NCBI RefSeq assembly: GCF_016592555.1
Contig: NZ_AP014546.1
Coordinates: 806,001-870,000, forward strand
Source: Neptunomonas japonica JAMM 1380
GTDB taxonomy: Bacteria > Pseudomonadota > Gammaproteobacteria > Pseudomonadales > Balneatricaceae
Reading direction: 5' to 3'
DNA length: 64,000 nucleotides
Positions 38,403 through 48,326 of this stretch are shown piece by piece. A program made the translations under genes and the position numbers. Positions within the stretch are counted from its first letter, which is position 1. Every line of letters begins with the position of its first letter. Under the pieces are notes generated by a model, which saw nothing but the letters and a program-made list of their open reading frames with translations, made no database searches and had not been told where the DNA came from.

Positions 38403-39683
38403 ATGAACTTTACAACTCATGATACTCGTATAGCAATTCTTGGTTTAGGTTATGTTGGACTTCCGCTGGCTGCCGAGTTTGGTAAGCACATACCAACATT
38501 GGGTTTTGATATTAATAAAGCTCGATTAGAAGAGTTGCAAGGCGGTTTTGATAGTACTTTAGAAGTCAGTAAGGAAGAGCTTGTACAAGCATCACTGTTA
38601 ACATATAGCTCTGAAATCGATGCACTTAAAAAATGTAATGTGTTCATTGTGACAGTGCCCACTCCAATCAATGAGCATAAACAACCTGATCTTACTCCAT
38701 TGCTAAAAGCGAGTGCAGTGATTGGGAAGGCTCTGAAGCAGGGCGATGTTGTCATTTATGAATCCACTGTGTATCCAGGAGCTACAGAAGAGGAATGTGT
38801 GCCTGTTTTAGAGCGTGAATCTGGCCTTGTGTTTAATAAGGATTTTTACTGTGGATATAGCCCTGAGCGAATTAACCCAGGCGATAAAGAACACCGTGTT
38901 ACCAGCATCCTAAAGGTAACTTCGGGTTCAACACCGGAGGTTGCTGATTTTGTTGACAACCTTTACCGCTCAATCATCACAGCAGGGACTTATAAAGCAA
39001 GCTCTATCAAAGTAGCTGAAGCTGCTAAGGTTATTGAGAACACGCAACGTGATGTCAATATTGGTTTGATCAACGAACTCGCAGTGATTTTTAATAAGCT
39101 AGATATCGATACTGAAGAGGTCCTCAAAGCAGCTGGGACTAAGTGGAACTTCTTGCCATTTCGTCCGGGCTTGGTTGGCGGTCATTGCATAGGTGTAGAT
39201 CCCTACTATCTAACTCATAAAGCTCAATCTGTTGGCTATCATCCCGAGATAATTTTAGCTGGGCGACGTTTGAATGATGGTATGGGTGCTTATGTTGTAA
39301 GCCAATTAGTTAAATCTATGTTGAAGAAGAGAATTCAAGTAGATGGTGCTCGTGTGCTGGTATTAGGTCTTACTTTTAAAGAAGATTGCCCTGACCTGAG
39401 AAACACGAAAGTAGTTGATATTGTAGGTGAGCTTTCAGATTATGGCATTAATGTTGACTGCTATGACCCATGGATTAATGCTGCTGATGCAGAGCATGAG
39501 TACAACATCACCCCAGTATCAGTACCTGCTCAGGGGGCTTATGATGCAGTAATTATCGCAGTAGCTCATAAGCAGTTTAAAGAGATAGGTGTTGAAGGTA
39601 TTCGTGCATTCGGCAAGACTGAGCATGTTCTTTATGATCTTAAATATATTCTACCAGCCGATGCTGCCGACCTTCGTCTTTAA
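38403..39683 (+). CDS. tviB: UDP-N-acetylhexosamine 6-dehydrogenase, TviB/WbpA-like
   Basis: 426 aa from the ATG at 38403 (GAAAGG about 7 nt upstream). Nucleotide-sugar dehydrogenase that oxidises C6 of UDP-GlcNAc or UDP-GalNAc to the uronic acid using NAD+. N-terminal Rossmann motif [18 protein letters not shown], the [17 protein letters not shown] region, the catalytic-cysteine region [20 protein letters not shown] and the C-terminal domain ([20 protein letters not shown]) are all present. Together with the epimerase 9 bp downstream it resembles the Vi-antigen pair TviB-TviC, so UDP-GalNAcA is the likely product. Confidence 0.9.
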   Translation: MNFTTHDTRIAILGLGYVGLPLAAEFGKHIPTLGFDINKARLEELQGGFDSTLEVSKEELVQASLLTYSSEIDALKKCNVFIVTVPTPINEHKQPDLTPLLKASAVIGKALKQGDVVIYESTVYPGATEEECVPVLERESGLVFNKDFYCGYSPERINPGDKEHRVTSILKVTSGSTPEVADFVDNLYRSIITAGTYKASSIKVAEAAKVIENTQRDVNIGLINELAVIFNKLDIDTEEVLKAAGTKWNFLPFRPGLVGGHCIGVDPYYLTHKAQSVGYHPEIILAGRRLNDGMGAYVVSQLVKSMLKKRIQVDGARVLVLGLTFKEDCPDLRNTKVVDIVGELSDYGINVDCYDPWINAADAEHEYNITPVSVPAQGAYDAVIIAVAHKQFKEIGVEGIRAFGKTEHVLYDLKYILPADAADLRL

Positions 39684-39692
39684 GGAAATAAA

Positions 39693-40712
39693 ATGACTCG
39701 TTACGAACAGATTAAAACAGAACTGTTGGCTAGCCCTAAAACGTGGTTAGTAACAGGTGTGGCTGGCTTTATTGGCTCTAATTTATTGGAAACATTGCTG
39801 AAATTGAATCAGCGAGTAGTTGGCTTAGATAATTTTGCAACGGGGTTTCAACATAACCTAGACGAGGTTGAATCCCAGGTGAGCGCTGAGCAATGGGCGT
39901 GCTTTCAATTTATTGAAGGAGATATTCGTCAGCTGAGAGATTGCCATACTGCCTGTGCCGGTGTGGATTATGTACTTCATCAAGCTGCATTGGGGTCTGT
40001 GCCACGTTCAATTGATGACCCTATTGCGACTAATGAAACAAATATTAGTGGCTTTTTAAATATGCTGGTAGCAGCGCGCGATGCAAAAGTTACAAGCTTT
40101 ACTTATGCCGCAAGTAGCTCAACTTATGGTGATCATCCTGCCTTACCTAAGGTAGAAGAAAACATAGGTAATCCATTATCTCCTTATGCCGTAACAAAAT
40201 ATGTCAATGAACTGTATGCCGATGTTTTTTCTCGCACTTATGGTTTTAATACAATAGGGCTGCGCTATTTTAATGTTTTTGGTAAACGTCAAAACCCAAA
40301 TGGTGCTTATGCTGCCGTTATACCTAAATGGGCTGACTCTATGATTAGCGGTGAAGAAATTTTCATTAATGGTGATGGTGAAACGAGTAGAGATTTTTGT
40401 TATATCGAAAATGCAGTGCAAGCAAATTTGTTGGCTTCAACTGCTGATGAGAATGTTAAGAATGAAGTGTATAACGTTGCGGTTGGTGATAGAACAACAC
40501 TTAATGAATTATTCGATGAGCTGAAAAATGCACTCGAAAATAACAGTGTTGTATATCAAGTTGATCGAATTTATCGTGACTTCAGAGTTGGTGATGTAAA
40601 ACATTCTCAAGCTGATATAAACAAGGCGGCAGAGAAGCTTGGTTACTCTCCTAATTACCGCATATCAGAAGGGATTGAAATAGCGATGCCTTGGTATATA
40701 GCTAATAGATAA
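39693..40712 (+). CDS. tviC: UDP-N-acetylglucosamine(uronic acid) C4-epimerase, TviC/WbpP-like
   Basis: 339 aa extended [23 protein letters not shown] is the NAD-binding loop after a 17-residue N-terminal extension typical of WbpP/Tvi[18 protein letters not shown] holds the catalytic Ser/Thr, and [17 protein letters not shown] contains the YxxxK pair. [20 protein letters not shown] is characteristic of this epimerase group. It should interconvert UDP-GlcNAc(A) and UDP-GalNAc(A). A strong terminator begins 28 bp after its stop. Confidence 0.9.
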   Translation: MTRYEQIKTELLASPKTWLVTGVAGFIGSNLLETLLKLNQRVVGLDNFATGFQHNLDEVESQVSAEQWACFQFIEGDIRQLRDCHTACAGVDYVLHQAALGSVPRSIDDPIATNETNISGFLNMLVAARDAKVTSFTYAASSSTYGDHPALPKVEENIGNPLSPYAVTKYVNELYADVFSRTYGFNTIGLRYFNVFGKRQNPNGAYAAVIPKWADSMISGEEIFINGDGETSRDFCYIENAVQANLLASTADENVKNEVYNVAVGDRTTLNELFDELKNALENNSVVYQVDRIYRDFRVGDVKHSQADINKAAEKLGYSPNYRISEGIEIAMPWYIANR

Positions 40713-40739
40713 ATACTATTATTTTTTGTTGAATTATTA

Positions 40740-40773
40740 GGGTGTTTAGTAAATAAACACCCTTTTGTTTTTT
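40740..40773 (+). terminator. Rho-independent terminator after tviC-like gene
   Basis: GGGTGTTTA (40740-40748), a 5-nt loop, then TAAACACCC (40754-40762): a perfect 9-bp stem followed by TTTTGTTTTTT. It separates the uronic-acid pair from the rest of the glycan locus, implying a separate promoter for the flippase gene or read-through control. Confidence 0.9.
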
Positions 40774-40801
40774 GTGAGCTAGTCCCATAAGGTAGGGTCT
40801 A

Positions 40802-41992
40802 TTGAGTCGTATTTTATCAAGCAAGGCTTCTTTACTATTATCACCACTTGTTTTTAGTGCTGGAGTTGCTGCTGCTCGTTTGTCACCAATTTTAATTGGT
40901 ATTGTCCTTACTGCTTTTTTGGGCGAGGGGTTATCTGATTTTGTTTCTTTTCTTTTGATAAGTAATATTTTAATTTCTTTTTCTTCGCAGGGTGCTCAGT
41001 CTTTAATAATTAGTTCTGAAGATAAAAACAATACTACAGAGTACAGCGGTTTTTCGTTTTTTGTTTTGGTTATTCTTTATTTGTTATTCGCTACCGCAGA
41101 TTTTATTTATTTTAACTTGTATTCTTTTTTTGAAAGCCTTTTAGTGCTGTGTTACTCATCAGGTTATCTTGGTATTAATTTATATTGTGCAGTTCTTAAT
41201 AGAAATAAAGAAAATGTTAAAGCCGGTCTTTGTTGGTTGTTTACTGCTGCGGTTGTTTTTGTTGCTTCATTTTTAGTAGTTATTTTTTCTGAGTCTTATT
41301 TGGTTTTTTTAACTACCTACTCAATGTTATGGTTTTTTTGGTGTCTCTATGTATTGAAAGATGTTATTGAAGTAAAAGTTTTCAAAATATTGTCTGTATT
41401 GAAAATTAATAAAAAGAGTTTTGCAATGCTCTCAATGTTTGGTTGTATTCCAATGCTGGGGATGTACCTATTAAAGGTCGATTACGATAGTGGTGCTTCG
41501 GAATCTCAAATGTTAGGCTTTGCAGTAGGTTTTCAGATGTTCTCAATGTCTTTGTTTTTACCAGGGATCCTAGGTGCTTTGGTTGTGCCGCGTTTAGTTG
41601 AACTATTATCGAAGTCTAAAGAAGTAGGTTTTCGCTGGAAAAGCTTACCGTTGCTTTTTTATGTATTGTTAAGTAGTAGTCTTGCTGTTCTTGGTAGTGT
41701 TTTTTCATTCGATATTTTTTCTTTATATGTAGATGCCCCATTAATTGAACAAATTGACTTGCTGAGGTCGTTTTTATGGGTGGCGGTGTTAGGCGCTGTT
41801 AATGCTTATTTTATTCAAATAGTAATGGCTAAAAGGCAATATGAAAGTTTGTTTATGTCATCTATTTTGTGGTTGCTGGTTATTGTATTTGTTGGGTCTG
41901 TATATGCACCTGCTCCGATATATTTGTCGTTAGGGAGTGCATATGTTGCATCAACATTTTATCTGCTTATTACTAGCAGGAGAGTAGTATGA
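40802..41992 (+). CDS. Polysaccharide flippase-like membrane protein (Wzx/MATE-like)
   Basis: 396 aa from a TTG at 40802 (GGTAGGG upstream). It has about ten to twelve hydrophobic segments with few charged loops and no strong conserved motif; the size, topology and location between nucleotide-sugar genes and a glycosyltransferase suggest a lipid-linked oligosaccharide flippase. The codon composition is more AT-rich than neighbouring genes, as is common for Wzx. An O-antigen polymerase is the main alternative, but the spread of helices looks more like MATE/PST proteins. It overlaps the next gene by 4 bp. Confidence 0.6.
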   Translation: MSRILSSKASLLLSPLVFSAGVAAARLSPILIGIVLTAFLGEGLSDFVSFLLISNILISFSSQGAQSLIISSEDKNNTTEYSGFSFFVLVILYLLFATADFIYFNLYSFFESLLVLCYSSGYLGINLYCAVLNRNKENVKAGLCWLFTAAVVFVASFLVVIFSESYLVFLTTYSMLWFFWCLYVLKDVIEVKVFKILSVLKINKKSFAMLSMFGCIPMLGMYLLKVDYDSGASESQMLGFAVGFQMFSMSLFLPGILGALVVPRLVELLSKSKEVGFRWKSLPLLFYVLLSSSLAVLGSVFSFDIFSLYVDAPLIEQIDLLRSFLWVAVLGAVNAYFIQIVMAKRQYESLFMSSILWLLVIVFVGSVYAPAPIYLSLGSAYVASTFYLLITSRRVV

Positions 41993-43047
41993 AAAAAGTG
42001 TATTTCTTAGCTAATGCCTATAGCCCTCATGTAAGGCAATGGCTTTATAAAAATAAAGAAATTAATGTTGATGTTGATGTTCTTACTATAGATGTTGATG
42101 GGCCGGTTAAGCCGGAGGCCAACATTAGTTACATAGGTCTTCCAATTTTAAGAAAATTCAAGTTGTTACAGTATATCTATGCCGGACTTTATTTACGCTG
42201 TAGCAGAAAATATATTGGCTTGTTACATGCTCATAACACGTCCGGATACGGGTTAGTTGCATATCTGTCAGGGCGAGATTACTACCTCACAACCTATGGC
42301 AGTGAAATCTATTCTTGCGATCATAAGAGCGCTCTCTATTATAGAGTCATAAAGATGATACTTGATAAAGCATTAAGAGTGTCATCTACAACGCAAAAAA
42401 TGAAATGTTATCTTATTGAAGAGTTAAAGATTTCTCAAAATAAAATATTTAATTTTTCCCTAGGTGTTAATGATGCCTTTTCAAAATCAACTATTACTGA
42501 AAAAAAGCAATTCATAATATTTTCTAATAGACGTATTGGAGAGTTATATAATACTGATCTTATAATCGATGGGTTTTATGAGTTTGTTAAGAAAGTTCCT
42601 AGCGCTAATGCCAAACTTATATTGTTGGAAGGTGATCTCGATCCTAAATATGCTGAACTTATTTACAATAAAGTAGATAGTTATGGGTTGGGAGCTAGTG
42701 TTGAGTTTGTTAAAGGGTTTGTTGCTGAAAGTGAGCTAGTAGAGTGTTTTAATAGATCCAGTTGCTCTATTTCTATACCAAAATCTGACCAGTTATCTTC
42801 ATCGATTTTAGAGTCTATATCCGCAGGTGTCTTGCCAATAGTGAGTCAATTATCAGCATACGATATTTTGATTTCTTCAGGTGTCGTCTCTGTTGTTGAA
42901 AATTCAGTGGTTGATAGTTTTGAAGATGTTTATGATAAATTTATTAATAATGAGTTGGATGACTTTAGAGTAAAGTTAATGAATTTTTCTAATAATTTAA
43001 ATCAAGATGTTAAGGGTGATTTGAAGAAATTCTATTCTGAAAATTGA
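41989..43047 (+). CDS. Glycosyltransferase, GT-B fold (family 4-like)
   Basis: 352 aa. The N-terminal half resembles the acceptor domain (KKVYFLANAYSPHVRQWLYK, LHAHNTSGYGLVAYL). The C-terminal half has a sugar-nucleotide domain pattern (VEFVKGFVAESELVECFNRS SCSISIPKSDQLSSSILESI SAGVLPI), where ILESISAG corresponds to the EX7E region of GT4. Donor and acceptor cannot be assigned. It is AT-rich like the flippase it overlaps by 4 bp; the two may have been acquired together. Confidence 0.75.
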   Translation: MKKVYFLANAYSPHVRQWLYKNKEINVDVDVLTIDVDGPVKPEANISYIGLPILRKFKLLQYIYAGLYLRCSRKYIGLLHAHNTSGYGLVAYLSGRDYYLTTYGSEIYSCDHKSALYYRVIKMILDKALRVSSTTQKMKCYLIEELKISQNKIFNFSLGVNDAFSKSTITEKKQFIIFSNRRIGELYNTDLIIDGFYEFVKKVPSANAKLILLEGDLDPKYAELIYNKVDSYGLGASVEFVKGFVAESELVECFNRSSCSISIPKSDQLSSSILESISAGVLPIVSQLSAYDILISSGVVSVVENSVVDSFEDVYDKFINNELDDFRVKLMNFSNNLNQDVKGDLKKFYSEN

Positions 43048-43150
43048 AATTATTGAATTCTTGCTTGTGAGTGATTTGTAGATTAATTTTTTATCTAAAT
43101 TGTAATTTTGATAAAATAAAACCAATAATATATGGCTGATGGGTTTATAA

Positions 43151-45289
43151 ATGAAACAGGTTTTGCAGGATATGATAAAAGGTGGATCTACTATTGTTGA
43201 GTCTCCTACACCTCAAGCTACCCAAGGTAACCTAGTCATAAATACAACGACTACCTTGATTTCAGCTGGAACTGAGCGAATGTTGGTTGGTTTTGGTAAA
43301 GCCAGTTTAGTTGAAAAAGCGAGACAGCAGCCTGATAAAGTCAAAATGGTGCTTGAGAAAGTACAAACAGATGGACTGATGACAACGATAGATGCAGTAA
43401 AGTCAAAGTTAGCACAACCTTTGCCTCTTGGTTACTGCAATGTAGGCGTTATTGCCGACCTAGGAAAGAATACTGATGGGTTTAAAGTGGGCGATCGTGT
43501 TGTTTCTAATGGCCCGCATTCTGATGTAGTTCGTGTAGGTAAAAATCTTTGCGCAAAGATACCAGAGAGCGTAACTGATGATGAAGCAGTTTTTACTGTT
43601 GTGGCAAGTATTGGGCTTCAGGGTTTGCGACTAGCTGAGCCAACTATAGGTGAGTGTTTTGTTGTAACCGGTGTTGGTTTAATTGGGTTACTTACTGTGC
43701 AGTTGTTGAGGGCGCAGGGGTGTCGTGTACTTGCTATTGATTTTGATGATTCAAAATTAGAGCTTGCTCATAAATTTGGTGCAGAAGTTTGTAATCCTGG
43801 CAAAGGTGAAGACCCGGTTGCCGCTGGTATGGCCTTTAGTCGTGGTGTTGGTGTTGATGGGGTCATCATTACCGCTTCTACTAAATCGAATGATCCTATT
43901 ACTCAAGCAGCAAGAATGAGCCGTAAGCGTGGCCGTATAGTGTTAGTTGGTGTGATTGGTTTAGAGTTAGATAGAGCAGATTTTTATGAAAAAGAGCTTA
44001 GTTTTCAAGTGTCCTGTTCATATGGGCCAGGTCGATATGACCCTAGCTACGAAGAGGCTGGACAAGACTACCCATTAGCGTTTGTTCGCTGGACTGAGCA
44101 ACGAAACTTTGAAGCGATACTCGATATGATGGGCAGTGGAGCCCTTAATGTTAAGGAGCTGATTAGTCATCGATTTAAATTTGAAGATTCTGCTAAAGCT
44201 TATGATTTGTTAGTAGCCGATAGCACAGCTTTGGGTATTTTGTTGCAATACACGAGTAGTCTGTCTTCTCGGCATGTAGCCACTGTTAATCTAACTCCCG
44301 TTTCTGAATATCAAAAAGAGGGGCCTATTGTAGGCTTTGTAGGTGCTGGCAATTATGCATCTAGAGTGTTAATTCCTGCCTTTAAAGCAGCCGGTGCTGA
44401 AATGCATAGTATTGCTACATCTGGAGGAGTTAATGGGGTAATACATGGCGGTAAAGCAGGTTTTTCAGAAGCGACCACTGATACTTCATCTATGATAAGC
44501 AATAACAGCATTAATACTATAGCTATTGCGACTCGACATAGCAGCCATGCAAGTTTTGTTGTTGAGGCATTGAAAGAAAATAAAAATGTATTTGTCGAAA
44601 AGCCATTAGCTATTACTCATAATGAATTAAATCTCGTCAAAGAAATATATAACCAAAAATTGTTAGAAAACAAAGCGCCAAGGCTAATGGTTGGGTTTAA
44701 CCGTAGATTCTCACCCCAAATACAAAAAATGAAAGCGTTACTCGAGCCGATAAAAGAACCTAAAAGTTTTATTATGACAATGAATGCCGGCCGCATACCT
44801 TCAGAGCACTGGACTCAGGATAATTTGATAGGAGGAGGGCGAATTATTGGTGAAGCGTGCCATTTCGTTGATTTAATGCGTTTTTTAGCAGGTTCCAAAA
44901 TTGTATCGGTTCAAGCCAGGCGAATGGGACAGGTTGAAGGCATTGATATAGTGGAGGATAAAGCGGCTATTATATTGGGCTTTGCGGATGGTTCTTTTGG
45001 AACTATACATTATTTGGCCAATGGCTCGGCAAGCTTTCCTAAAGAGCGAATTGAAGTTTTTGCAGCGGGTGGCACTTTGCAGCTCGATAATTTTAGGAAG
45101 CTGACAGGCTATGGTTGGAAAGGTTTCAAAAAAATGAATTTGTGGAAGCAAGATAAAGGGCAGAATGCGTGTGTTGCTGCCTTTTTAGATAGTATTAAAG
45201 CAGGCAGTGAAGCTCCGATAGATGCTAATGAGCTATTTGAAGTCGCCAAGGTAACAATTGAAATTGCTGAACAGTTGCGTGCGCAATAG
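43151..45289 (+). CDS. Bi-domain oxidoreductase (zinc-type alcohol dehydrogenase + Gfo/Idh/MocA)
   Basis: 712 aa fusion. Residues about 1-375 form a medium-chain dehydrogenase (GDRVVSNGPHSDVVRVGKNL, then the nucleotide loop VTGVGLIGLLTVQLLRAQGC). Residues about 390-712 are a Gfo/Idh/MocA oxidoreductase (VGFVGAGNYASRVLIPAFKA, FVEKPLAIT, GEACHFVDLMRFLAG). Such fusions occur in exopolysaccharide and O-antigen loci, usually next to a heparinase-like gene as here, but their reaction is not established to my knowledge. Its stop overlaps the next GTG by one base. Confidence 0.88.
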   Translation: MKQVLQDMIKGGSTIVESPTPQATQGNLVINTTTTLISAGTERMLVGFGKASLVEKARQQPDKVKMVLEKVQTDGLMTTIDAVKSKLAQPLPLGYCNVGVIADLGKNTDGFKVGDRVVSNGPHSDVVRVGKNLCAKIPESVTDDEAVFTVVASIGLQGLRLAEPTIGECFVVTGVGLIGLLTVQLLRAQGCRVLAIDFDDSKLELAHKFGAEVCNPGKGEDPVAAGMAFSRGVGVDGVIITASTKSNDPITQAARMSRKRGRIVLVGVIGLELDRADFYEKELSFQVSCSYGPGRYDPSYEEAGQDYPLAFVRWTEQRNFEAILDMMGSGALNVKELISHRFKFEDSAKAYDLLVADSTALGILLQYTSSLSSRHVATVNLTPVSEYQKEGPIVGFVGAGNYASRVLIPAFKAAGAEMHSIATSGGVNGVIHGGKAGFSEATTDTSSMISNNSINTIAIATRHSSHASFVVEALKENKNVFVEKPLAITHNELNLVKEIYNQKLLENKAPRLMVGFNRRFSPQIQKMKALLEPIKEPKSFIMTMNAGRIPSEHWTQDNLIGGGRIIGEACHFVDLMRFLAGSKIVSVQARRMGQVEGIDIVEDKAAIILGFADGSFGTIHYLANGSASFPKERIEVFAAGGTLQLDNFRKLTGYGWKGFKKMNLWKQDKGQNACVAAFLDSIKAGSEAPIDANELFEVAKVTIEIAEQLRAQ

Positions 45290-47106
45290 TGTTTATTATT
45301 AAAGTGAAAACAGCACTTTCATTAGGTGTTGTGAATTTTTTACGCTTTATTGTCTATAAAATAGGTATATCTACTGGATTGAACTCAGTAAGAAAAATTA
45401 ATGCTCAAACGGAATTGGGTGATTTCTTTCTTCCATACAAAGGTCAGATACAGCACCTGAAAGTGAACGATCAATGGCTTGGTGCACATACTTTTTTTGG
45501 GAAAAAGAGTAGTGTTCTGGGCGTGCCTAATTGGCAGTTGAACTGTTTGACTCATGACTCTGTATGCTACGAAAAAAAACCGTGGTTTCTTATTTCAGAT
45601 TTTGATAAAAACATAGGTGACATTAAAGGGATATGGGAAGCATCTCGATTTGACTGGGTCCTCTGCTATGCCCAAAGTGCAGCTAACGGTAATGAAAATG
45701 ATTTAAACCGTTTGAACCTCTGGTTGAATGACTGGTTATCTAAAAACCCTCCATATTTAGGTATTAACTGGAAGTGCGGTCAAGAAGCATCCATTCGTGT
45801 TATGCATTTAGCTATGGCGGCAAAAATTTTAGGACAGTCACAAAGAAGCAGCATTGTACTGATGGCGCTTGTTAAAGCGCACCTCAAACGTATATCACCA
45901 ACTATTATGTATGCTATTGCTCAAGATAATAACCATGGCACTTCAGAGGCTGCTGCGTTATTTATCGGTGGAAGCTGGCTGTCTATTAATGGTGATATTG
46001 ACGGCCTAAAATGGGAAAAACAAGGTCGTAAGTGGCTTGAAAATAGGGCTGAACGACTCATTGAGAGTGATGGTAGTTTCAGTCAATACTCAATGACTTA
46101 TCATCGCGTAATGTTAGATACATTCTGCATGGCAGAAGTTTGGCGTAAAGAGCTAGCTTTACCGGCGTTCAGCCCGCATTTATACGCTAAGTTAGACGTT
46201 GCTATTTTGTGGCTTTTCCAGATGACTCAAAGAATATCAGGAGATGCTCCAAACTTAGGTGCAAATGACGGCGCTCGGTTGTTGCCCCTAACGGGTACTG
46301 ACTATCGTGATTTTAGGCCTTGTGTTCAACTTGCTTCATGTGTTTTCTTGGGTAAGTCTGCTTATCCTGAAGCCGGCGACTGGGATTTACCATTACAATG
46401 GCTGGGTTACTCTAAACCAAGCATAGAGATAGAAGAAGCTACTTCAGTAGACTTAGAAGGTGGCGGCTATGCTTTGTTGAGAAGAAAGCATGTTTTTGCT
46501 GTACTTAACTATCCGCACTTTAAATTTAGGCCCAGTCAGTGCGATGCGTTACATGTTGATTTTTGGTACTACGGCGAGAATATTCTTCGAGATGGCGGGA
46601 CTTACAGCTATAACGCAGGTCAAAAATTTATCGATTACTACGGTGGAGTTGAGAGTCACAATACCGTGCAGTTTGATTCGCATCAGCAGATGCCTCGTTT
46701 AAGTCGTTTCTTATTGGGGAATTGGCTTAAAACGAAAGAGAAATCAGGGGTGGTTGAGAATAAAGAATGTACTATGTTTTCAGCATCATACCAAGACGGG
46801 CTCGGTTGTACTCATAAACGATACCTCTCCCTGAGCGATAATAGCTTTCAAGTGATTGATGCTGTAAGTGGCTTTAAAAGTAGTGCTATTTTACGTTGGC
46901 GCTTACAGCCGGGAGAGTGGGAATTAATAGGTTATACCCTTATAAGCCCTAAATTTCGTATTCAAATTAGCGCTGATGTATCTATTACACGATTGGAATT
47001 AGTACATGGGTTTGAGTCTAAGTATTACTATCAAGAATCTGAATTACCTGTTTTGGAAGTTGAAATAGAACAGGCTGGCCATATCACAACGGAAATAATT
47101 TTTTAA
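45289..47106 (+). CDS. Heparinase II/III-family (alginate lyase-like) polysaccharide lyase
   Basis: 605 aa from a GTG at 45289. An alpha/alpha-toroid N-terminal domain contains the NNHGTSEAAALFIGGSWL motif and QYSMTYHRVMLDTF, which carry the Asn/His/Tyr catalytic set of the lyase family. The C-terminal heparinase II/III beta-sheet domain begins near 385 (EGGGYALLRRKHVFAVLNYP HFKF) and includes DGGTYSYNAGQKFIDYYGGVESHNTV. No clear signal peptide is visible. It may trim or quality-control a uronic-acid-containing glycan, or modify lipid-linked intermediates; this is inference. Confidence 0.85.
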   Translation: MFIIKVKTALSLGVVNFLRFIVYKIGISTGLNSVRKINAQTELGDFFLPYKGQIQHLKVNDQWLGAHTFFGKKSSVLGVPNWQLNCLTHDSVCYEKKPWFLISDFDKNIGDIKGIWEASRFDWVLCYAQSAANGNENDLNRLNLWLNDWLSKNPPYLGINWKCGQEASIRVMHLAMAAKILGQSQRSSIVLMALVKAHLKRISPTIMYAIAQDNNHGTSEAAALFIGGSWLSINGDIDGLKWEKQGRKWLENRAERLIESDGSFSQYSMTYHRVMLDTFCMAEVWRKELALPAFSPHLYAKLDVAILWLFQMTQRISGDAPNLGANDGARLLPLTGTDYRDFRPCVQLASCVFLGKSAYPEAGDWDLPLQWLGYSKPSIEIEEATSVDLEGGGYALLRRKHVFAVLNYPHFKFRPSQCDALHVDFWYYGENILRDGGTYSYNAGQKFIDYYGGVESHNTVQFDSHQQMPRLSRFLLGNWLKTKEKSGVVENKECTMFSASYQDGLGCTHKRYLSLSDNSFQVIDAVSGFKSSAILRWRLQPGEWELIGYTLISPKFRIQISADVSITRLELVHGFESKYYYQESELPVLEVEIEQAGHITTEIIF

Positions 47107-47108
47107 TT

Positions 47109-48326
47109 ATGCGTATTCTTTATTTTCATCAGCATTTTTCCACACCAGAAGGTTCTGTTGGAATTCGTTCCTATGAAATGGCGCGCCGGCTTATTTCTCA
47201 TGGCCATCAAGTTACTATGGTTTGTGGTAGTTACGGCGGAGGCCAAACCGGCTTAGAAGGCCCTTTCCTATCGGGTAAGCGTATAGGGACGGTTGATGGA
47301 ATAGATATTATCGAATTTGATTTGGCTTACTCTAATGCTGATGGCTTAACCGCCCGTGCTTCTACTTTCTTAAAATTTGCTCTAAAAAGTATCGGTGTTT
47401 CTTTAACGCATAACTATGATGTATTGTTTGCTACATCGACCCCTCTCACGGCTGGAATACCGGGGATTTTTGCTCGCTGGTTACGTAGAAAACCTTTCGT
47501 ATTTGAAGTGCGCGATCTTTGGCCCGAATTGCCAAGAGAAATGGGTGTCATTACTAACCCTATAGTTTTATCAGCCCTGTCTATTTTAGAGTGGCTTTCT
47601 TATCGATCTGCTTATCGCTGTATCGGTTTGTCCCCTGGAATTGTTGAGGGTATTCAAAAAAGAGGTATCAAAGGTGAGGACGTTGTATTAATTCCTAACG
47701 GCTGTGACTTATCCATCTTTTCTGGAAACATTAAACCATGGCGGCCTGAGGGGGTTGAGAAAACTGACTTAATGGCTGTTTTTGCGGGTACTCATGGTGT
47801 GGCTAATGGTTTAGATGCTGCACTTGATGCTGCTATAGAGTTAAAAAAACGTGGCCGTCTAGATATTAAGATAGTTTTAATAGGGCAAGGAAAATTAAAG
47901 TCTAAGTTACAACAGCGAGCAAATGTCGAGCAGCTTGAAAATGTGCTTTTCTACCCCCCAGTAAATAAGAAAAAACTGGCTGAGTTGATGGCTTCAGCTG
48001 ACATCGGTTTACAGTTACTGGCAAATGTACCCGCATTTTATTTTGGTACATCGCCCAATAAGTTTTTTGACTACATATCAGCTGGACTACCAGTATTGAA
48101 TAATTACCCTGGTTGGCTTGCTGAGATGATCATTGATAATGACATTGGCTATTCGGTTCCACCAGAAAGTGCATCAGCTTTTGCTGATGCACTTGAGCAT
48201 GCCGCCGATAATCGTGCTTTATTACCTATGATGGGGCTAAATGCTCAGGTTTTAGCTGCAAAAGAATTTGATCGTCAAGTTTTGGCTGAGCAATGGGTTA
48301 CGTGGGTTGAAGGAGCTAAGAGGTGA
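47109..48326 (+). CDS. WbuB-like glycosyltransferase (GT4)
   Basis: 405 aa. The start MRILYFHQHFSTPEGSVGIR SYEMARRL and the segment RKPFVFEVRDLWPELPREMG are characteristic of WbuB-type (L-FucNAc transferase-like) GT4 enzymes. The C-terminal domain has VFAGTHGVANGLDAALDAAI and GTSPNKFFDYISAGLPVL (EX7E-like region). It begins 2 bp after the lyase gene and overlaps the sugar-phosphate transferase by 4 bp (GTGA). It probably adds the second residue to the lipid-linked first sugar. Confidence 0.85.
   Translation: MRILYFHQHFSTPEGSVGIRSYEMARRLISHGHQVTMVCGSYGGGQTGLEGPFLSGKRIGTVDGIDIIEFDLAYSNADGLTARASTFLKFALKSIGVSLTHNYDVLFATSTPLTAGIPGIFARWLRRKPFVFEVRDLWPELPREMGVITNPIVLSALSILEWLSYRSAYRCIGLSPGIVEGIQKRGIKGEDVVLIPNGCDLSIFSGNIKPWRPEGVEKTDLMAVFAGTHGVANGLDAALDAAIELKKRGRLDIKIVLIGQGKLKSKLQQRANVEQLENVLFYPPVNKKKLAELMASADIGLQLLANVPAFYFGTSPNKFFDYISAGLPVLNNYPGWLAEMIIDNDIGYSVPPESASAFADALEHAADNRALLPMMGLNAQVLAAKEFDRQVLAEQWVTWVEGAKR

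Noticed and set aside
43048..43150. Promoter for the oxidoreductase unit in the AT-rich gap
   Set aside because: Several AT-rich hexamers exist, but no -35/-10 pair at 16-18 bp stands out; a promoter is likely but cannot be placed.
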